Shown: in pieces, positions 33,026 through 35,487 of the stretch | Position numbering within the stretch: the first letter of the stretch is position 1 | How the letters are laid out: the number at the start of each line of letters is the position of its first letter | Assembly: GCA_016874055.1 (NCBI GenBank) | Contig: VGVG01000016.1 | Coordinates: 1 to 35,487 of the forward strand | Source of the DNA: Gammaproteobacteria bacterium | GTDB taxonomy: Bacteria; Pseudomonadota; Gammaproteobacteria; Steroidobacterales; Steroidobacteraceae | Direction of reading: 5' to 3' | Length of the DNA stretch: 35,487 nucleotides | Translations under genes and position numbers: made by a program | Notes under the pieces: generated by a model | The model's database searches: none | What the model was told of the DNA's origin: nothing | The model's input: only the letters and a program-made list of their open reading frames with translations

Positions 33026-33801
33026 AAGTCCCCCGCCTTCACGACGAAGAGCTCATCCGGCATCGACTTATCGAGCTCGAAGTCCGTCCAGATGATGTCG
33101 TTTTGTTTAACACCGTCGTAATAAAGACGCACGAGCCCCGGCTGTACCCAAGAGACACCGGGCTTACGGAAGAAATTGGAGTAAAGGCGCTCGTGCCAGC
33201 CACGCGAGGTATCGAAGCCTAGCCGTAAGATCGCGTAGTCGTCTTTTGCGATCGAGAAGAGCGTGACCTGCTGAGACGGGTCGATGATCCGCACAACGTA
33301 CACAGGTCGACTTTCGACCGAGTCGTCGGGTAACCGCTCCTGACGGAAACCGGGCTCGATCGCAAAGCGAATCACACCGAATCCGAAATTCTCCGACCAT
33401 TGCTTATCGGCCTCGGACGGTGGCTGCAGACCCTCGAGCGTGTAAGAGCGCTTGCCGTCGAAGGTAATGAGACGGACACATCGACCTTGATACCACGACT
33501 CAATACGCACCTTGCCGTCGGCGGCATGAGCCGAACCTTTCTGTTCGGGATAGACGCGCCACATATCGTACCGCTCATGTCGCTCGGCGCCTTGGGGCGT
33601 GTAAAACACTGCATGGCCACGCATCAATAAGCTGCTCGGATGAACCCAGGTGTCGCCGCCGGCTGCGATCTGCGCCCGAGCGACGATCTCGCGCGCAGTC
33701 AGAGTCTCGCCCTGCTCTGCCGGGAGAGCGCGGGAATACGAAGTCGCCACGGCCGCGAGCAGTAGAGCCCGAAGCATCGTCGCGATCTGCCTGCGCATCA
33801 T
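33013..33801 (-). CDS. Exported protein of unknown function, possibly LolA-like fold
   Basis: A 262-residue protein with a signal peptide (MMRRQIATMLRALLLAAVAT, probable cut after SRA near residue 25). The mature part has an early helix-like region TAREIVARAQIAAGGDTWVHP and then many beta-strand-like segments (HAVFYTPQGAERHERYDMWR, VRLITFDGKRSYTLEG, YVVRIIDPSQQVTLFSIAKDD, VRLYYDGVKQNDIIWTDFEL). This is reminiscent of periplasmic lipoprotein-carrier (LolA/LolB-type) proteins, which bind hydrophobic ligands, but I do not recognise a named family. The start overlaps the RfaH-like stop as ATGA and its end overlaps the ligase start, so the three genes form one tightly coupled operon. Confidence 0.7.
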   Translation of the reverse strand: MMRRQIATMLRALLLAAVATSYSRALPAEQGETLTAREIVARAQIAAGGDTWVHPSSLLMRGHAVFYTPQGAERHERYDMWRVYPEQKGSAHAADGKVRIESWYQGRCVRLITFDGKRSYTLEGLQPPSEADKQWSENFGFGVIRFAIEPGFRQERLPDDSVESRPVYVVRIIDPSQQVTLFSIAKDDYAILRLGFDTSRGWHERLYSNFFRKPGVSWVQPGLVRLYYDGVKQNDIIWTDFELDKSMPDELFVVKAGDLCSD

Positions 33802-34289
33802 CGATCCCCTACGATCAACTGCGAGACGTTTACGGATACTCGGTTTTGTCTTCCGAGCAGGTCCAGGAGTACTAGTGCCCGATCAGATCCATCCTGCATC
33901 TCGAATACCGCATCGAGACTTGCGTAGGGTCCCGTGACGATGCGCAACTTCTGTCCTTGCATAAAAAGCGGACGGTGCTCTTGCCGCTCCTCGGCACGGG
34001 ATCGCAGAAGATCGATCAGCGTCTGCGGCACAGTTGCATAAATGCCGCCAAACTTGACAGGCGAGACGACACCCACCGTGCTGCGCAGGGGCGCCCAGGA
34101 CTGCTCAGGCTTCGCACCAACAAAGAGGTAGCGCGGAAAAAGCGGCTCTTCAACCCAAGTCCACTTGAACCGTCGCTGCTTTTGCACGCGCATAAGCGGA
34201 CACAGCACCTCAAAGCCTTGTCGCTCGAGGTGACCCTCAGCAAGCGCCTCAGTGCGAGGCTTCGTCAAAACAACCAACCAAGAGAGCAT
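33798..34289 (-). CDS. RfaH-like transcription antitermination factor (NusG paralogue)
   Basis: A 163-residue specialised NusG-family protein. The NusG N-terminal domain is seen in LSWLVVLTKPRTEALAEGHLERQGFEVLCPL and FPRYLFVGAKPEQSWAPLRSTVGV (about residues 2-85), which binds the RNA polymerase clamp helices. The C-terminal KOW-like part, RIVTGPYASLDAVFEMQDG, contacts S10 or, in RfaH, refolds. Length and the short linker fit RfaH rather than housekeeping NusG. Such factors raise expression of long operons through an ops site in the leader. No good ops match was seen nearby. It is the first gene of the operon with the exported protein and the acyl-CoA ligase. Confidence 0.85.
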   Translation of the reverse strand: MLSWLVVLTKPRTEALAEGHLERQGFEVLCPLMRVQKQRRFKWTWVEEPLFPRYLFVGAKPEQSWAPLRSTVGVVSPVKFGGIYATVPQTLIDLLRSRAEERQEHRPLFMQGQKLRIVTGPYASLDAVFEMQDGSDRALVLLDLLGRQNRVSVNVSQLIVGDR

Positions 34290-34322
34290 GACGAGCGATA
34301 GTGTACCCGTGATCGCACTCCG

Positions 34323-35159
34323 TTAATTACGGTTGAGGCTTTGGACCCAGTAACCTACCTCGGTCACCGCTGGGTCGAGAATTTCGGGCGGTATGCTGCC
34401 GTTTGTGAGGAGTACCTCACGGAAACTCTTAATATCGAAACGGTCGCCGAGCTCGCGCTCCGCGCGCTCGCGCATACGCAGTATGGCAAGCCGACCGACC
34501 TTATAACTCGTCGCCTGTCCCGGCCACACCACGTACCGCTCGATTTCAGCGGCTACTTTCGGCCCGCGAGAGGCCCTCGATCCTCTCGAGCTTGGCGGGC
34601 AAGGTCATCATGAGCACATTACTAACCGCACCGCCTTTGATGAAGGCACGCATGCCCGTAAGCGCCCGGTCGATCACGAGGTCCGGCGGTATTACACCGT
34701 TCGCCCGATCGTCCTCGACGCGGACCTTGACCTCGCGAAGCACCCTACCGAAATCCTTCAGACGGGACAGATGGCGTTCGGCGCTGCGCTCACTCTTGAC
34801 GATGTAATCGTCGGTAAAGCATTGCGGCAGATCAACCGGCGCACCCGAGATCCGATTGATTCGGTATCCCGAATGCCTGAATTCACCTTGACGGATGATA
34901 TCGTCGAAGAAATATGTGGTCACTTCCCAGGTGAGCAGCTCCTAACCTTCAAGACTCTCCGGACCGTACCGATCGAGTTCCGCACGCGACTCGCGGATGC
35001 GCTCGAGCATGCGCTCTTCATTTTCTTCGGTCTGGGGATCGAGCTTGTCCTATGAAAGCCAAGCGGTGTGTCGTCGATCAGGCCGAGCTAGGTCAAGACC
35101 TGAGGCGAGGACATCGCCATCTGCTACGTGATCTTGTTGACGTAGTTATTGAGACCGAC
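34323..35159 (-). pseudogene. Collapsed DUF885-family gene with internal deletion and amber codons
   Basis: Pieces of a DUF885 protein (usually about 550-600 residues) lie in order on the minus strand. The N-terminal pieces are NNYVNKIT, QMAMSSPQVLT, LGLIDDTPL and, after a frameshift near 35050, DKLDPQTEENEERML. They are split by amber codons at 35124-35126, 35088-35090 and 34942-34944. Then comes TTYFFDDIIRQGEFRHSGYR through RALTGMRAFIKGGAVSN to AKLERIEGLS. Near 34560 the frame shifts and about 250 expected residues are missing before the C-terminal EIERYVVWPGQATSYKVGRL and FREVLLTNGSIPPEIL, ending in TAA at 34323. The gene cannot be functional. Its 5' end abuts an IS3 remnant. Confidence 0.85.
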
Positions 35160-35174
35160 TGACGTGAACCAGAA

Positions 35175-35379
35175 CCGACATCCCCCCGGATTTAGTTCCG
35201 GTTGGGTCTAGAGACTGACGGTTAGTGTATCTGCCTTTTGACTGATCTGTTTTGCATATTCCGTTGGCGTTAATCCGCCGAGCGTTTTCTTCGGTCTTGC
35301 ATCGTTGTATTCCCTTCGCCAAGTCTCGATCACGCCGCGGGCGTGATCGAGAGAAGTAAATGACCGGCGTGAAAAAACT
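35175..35379 (-). mobile_element. IS3-family remnant: transposase OrfB C-terminus
   Basis: From about 35375 down to an amber stop at 35209-35211 the minus strand encodes the end of an IS3-family OrfB integrase: SFTSLDHARGVIETWRREYN, DARPKKTLGGLTPTEYAKQI, then SQKADTLTVSL. This contains the last conserved part of the DDE domain. The rest of orfB and orfA are missing, cut off where the second element begins. The sequence CCCCCCGGATTTAGTTCCGG at about 35183-35202 is probably near the element's right end, so the boundary with the DUF885 remnant is around 35160-35180. Confidence 0.8.
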
Positions 35380-35487
35380 GGTCCAGATTCAGTGAGAGAA
35401 AATGCCGATTTTCTACACTGGAAAGGATCAAGAAATGCCCAAAGGAGTGCGTTTAAAACCCGAGCAGGCTGTGGCCAAGCTGCGGGA
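35380..35487 (+). mobile_element. Start of a second IS3-family element with partial orfA
   Basis: An ATG at 35436 with AAAGGA 7 nt upstream opens a frame, MPKGVRLKPEQAVAKLRE, that runs off the window and looks like the helix-turn-helix start of an IS3-family OrfA (KPEQxVxxLRE). The probable left end is at TGGTCCAGATTCAG, from about 35380. It faces the opposite way from the neighbouring OrfB remnant, and the terminal sequences differ, so this is a different element that may have inserted into the first. Confidence 0.65.

Noticed and set aside
33013-34322. Search for an ops element serving the RfaH-like factor
   Set aside because: No sequence close to GGCGGTAGC followed by the expected T-rich end was seen near this operon; one may lie outside the window.
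34323-35126. Reassignment of TAG to glutamine in this organism
   Set aside because: Several intact genes in the window end at TAG at the expected family length, and the affected genes also have frameshifts and deletions.
1-35487. CRISPR arrays, tRNA or rRNA genes, prophage or toxin-antitoxin modules
   Set aside because: No regularly spaced repeats, no tRNA-like cloverleaf with CCA and no phage or toxin genes were recognised in either strand by eye.

Overview
The window reads as a chromosomal segment of a moderately GC-rich gammaproteobacterium. The main pointers are a fused RlmK/RlmL 23S rRNA methyltransferase, a SelO homologue, a short PutA and a homodimeric-type AceE remnant. No rRNA, tRNA, phage or CRISPR was seen. 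Species-level placement is not possible from this sequence; a lineage near Steroidobacteraceae or Nevskiales would fit but is only a guess.

Left third (1-11976): a polyamine uptake and catabolism island. A long minus-strand operon runs puuD (gamma-glutamyl-GABA hydrolase), puuA (gamma-glutamylpolyamine synthetase), a SpuC-like aminotransferase, potF, potG, potH, potI (ABC importer), a Cys/Met-metabolism PLP enzyme and the first codons of a lipoprotein. Divergently, on the plus strand, lie a second gamma-glutamylpolyamine synthetase and a PuuB-type FAD oxidase. Together these import putrescine-like amines and degrade them by glutamylation, oxidation and hydrolysis, with transamination as a parallel or terminal step. 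The missing aldehyde dehydrogenase step (puuC) is encoded at 19824-21320.

Middle (11992-26914): a minus-strand run of puuC, an exonuclease/GIY-YIG nuclease fusion, rlmKL, and an RND adaptor and pump pair, several with 4-nt start/stop overlaps. Next come a TorF-type outer-membrane barrel with a clear terminator and a minus-strand vitamin B12 unit: cobalamin riboswitch, small ORF, BtuM-type cobalamin transporter with its cysteine at residue 80. SelO, a MOSC protein and a membrane fatty acid desaturase follow.

Right third (26977-35487): putA without the DNA-binding domain, then a region that is partly decayed. It holds a collapsed aceE remnant with a large internal deletion, an intact acyl-CoA ligase, an exported protein of unknown function, an RfaH-like antiterminator, a collapsed DUF885 gene, and two abutting IS3-family fragments at the edge. 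The co-occurrence of deletions, frameshifts and amber codons here suggests reductive decay next to mobile DNA. The most interesting items are the riboswitch/BtuM unit with its unexplained small ORF, the PLP enzyme embedded in a polyamine-transport operon, and the RfaH-led three-gene operon.
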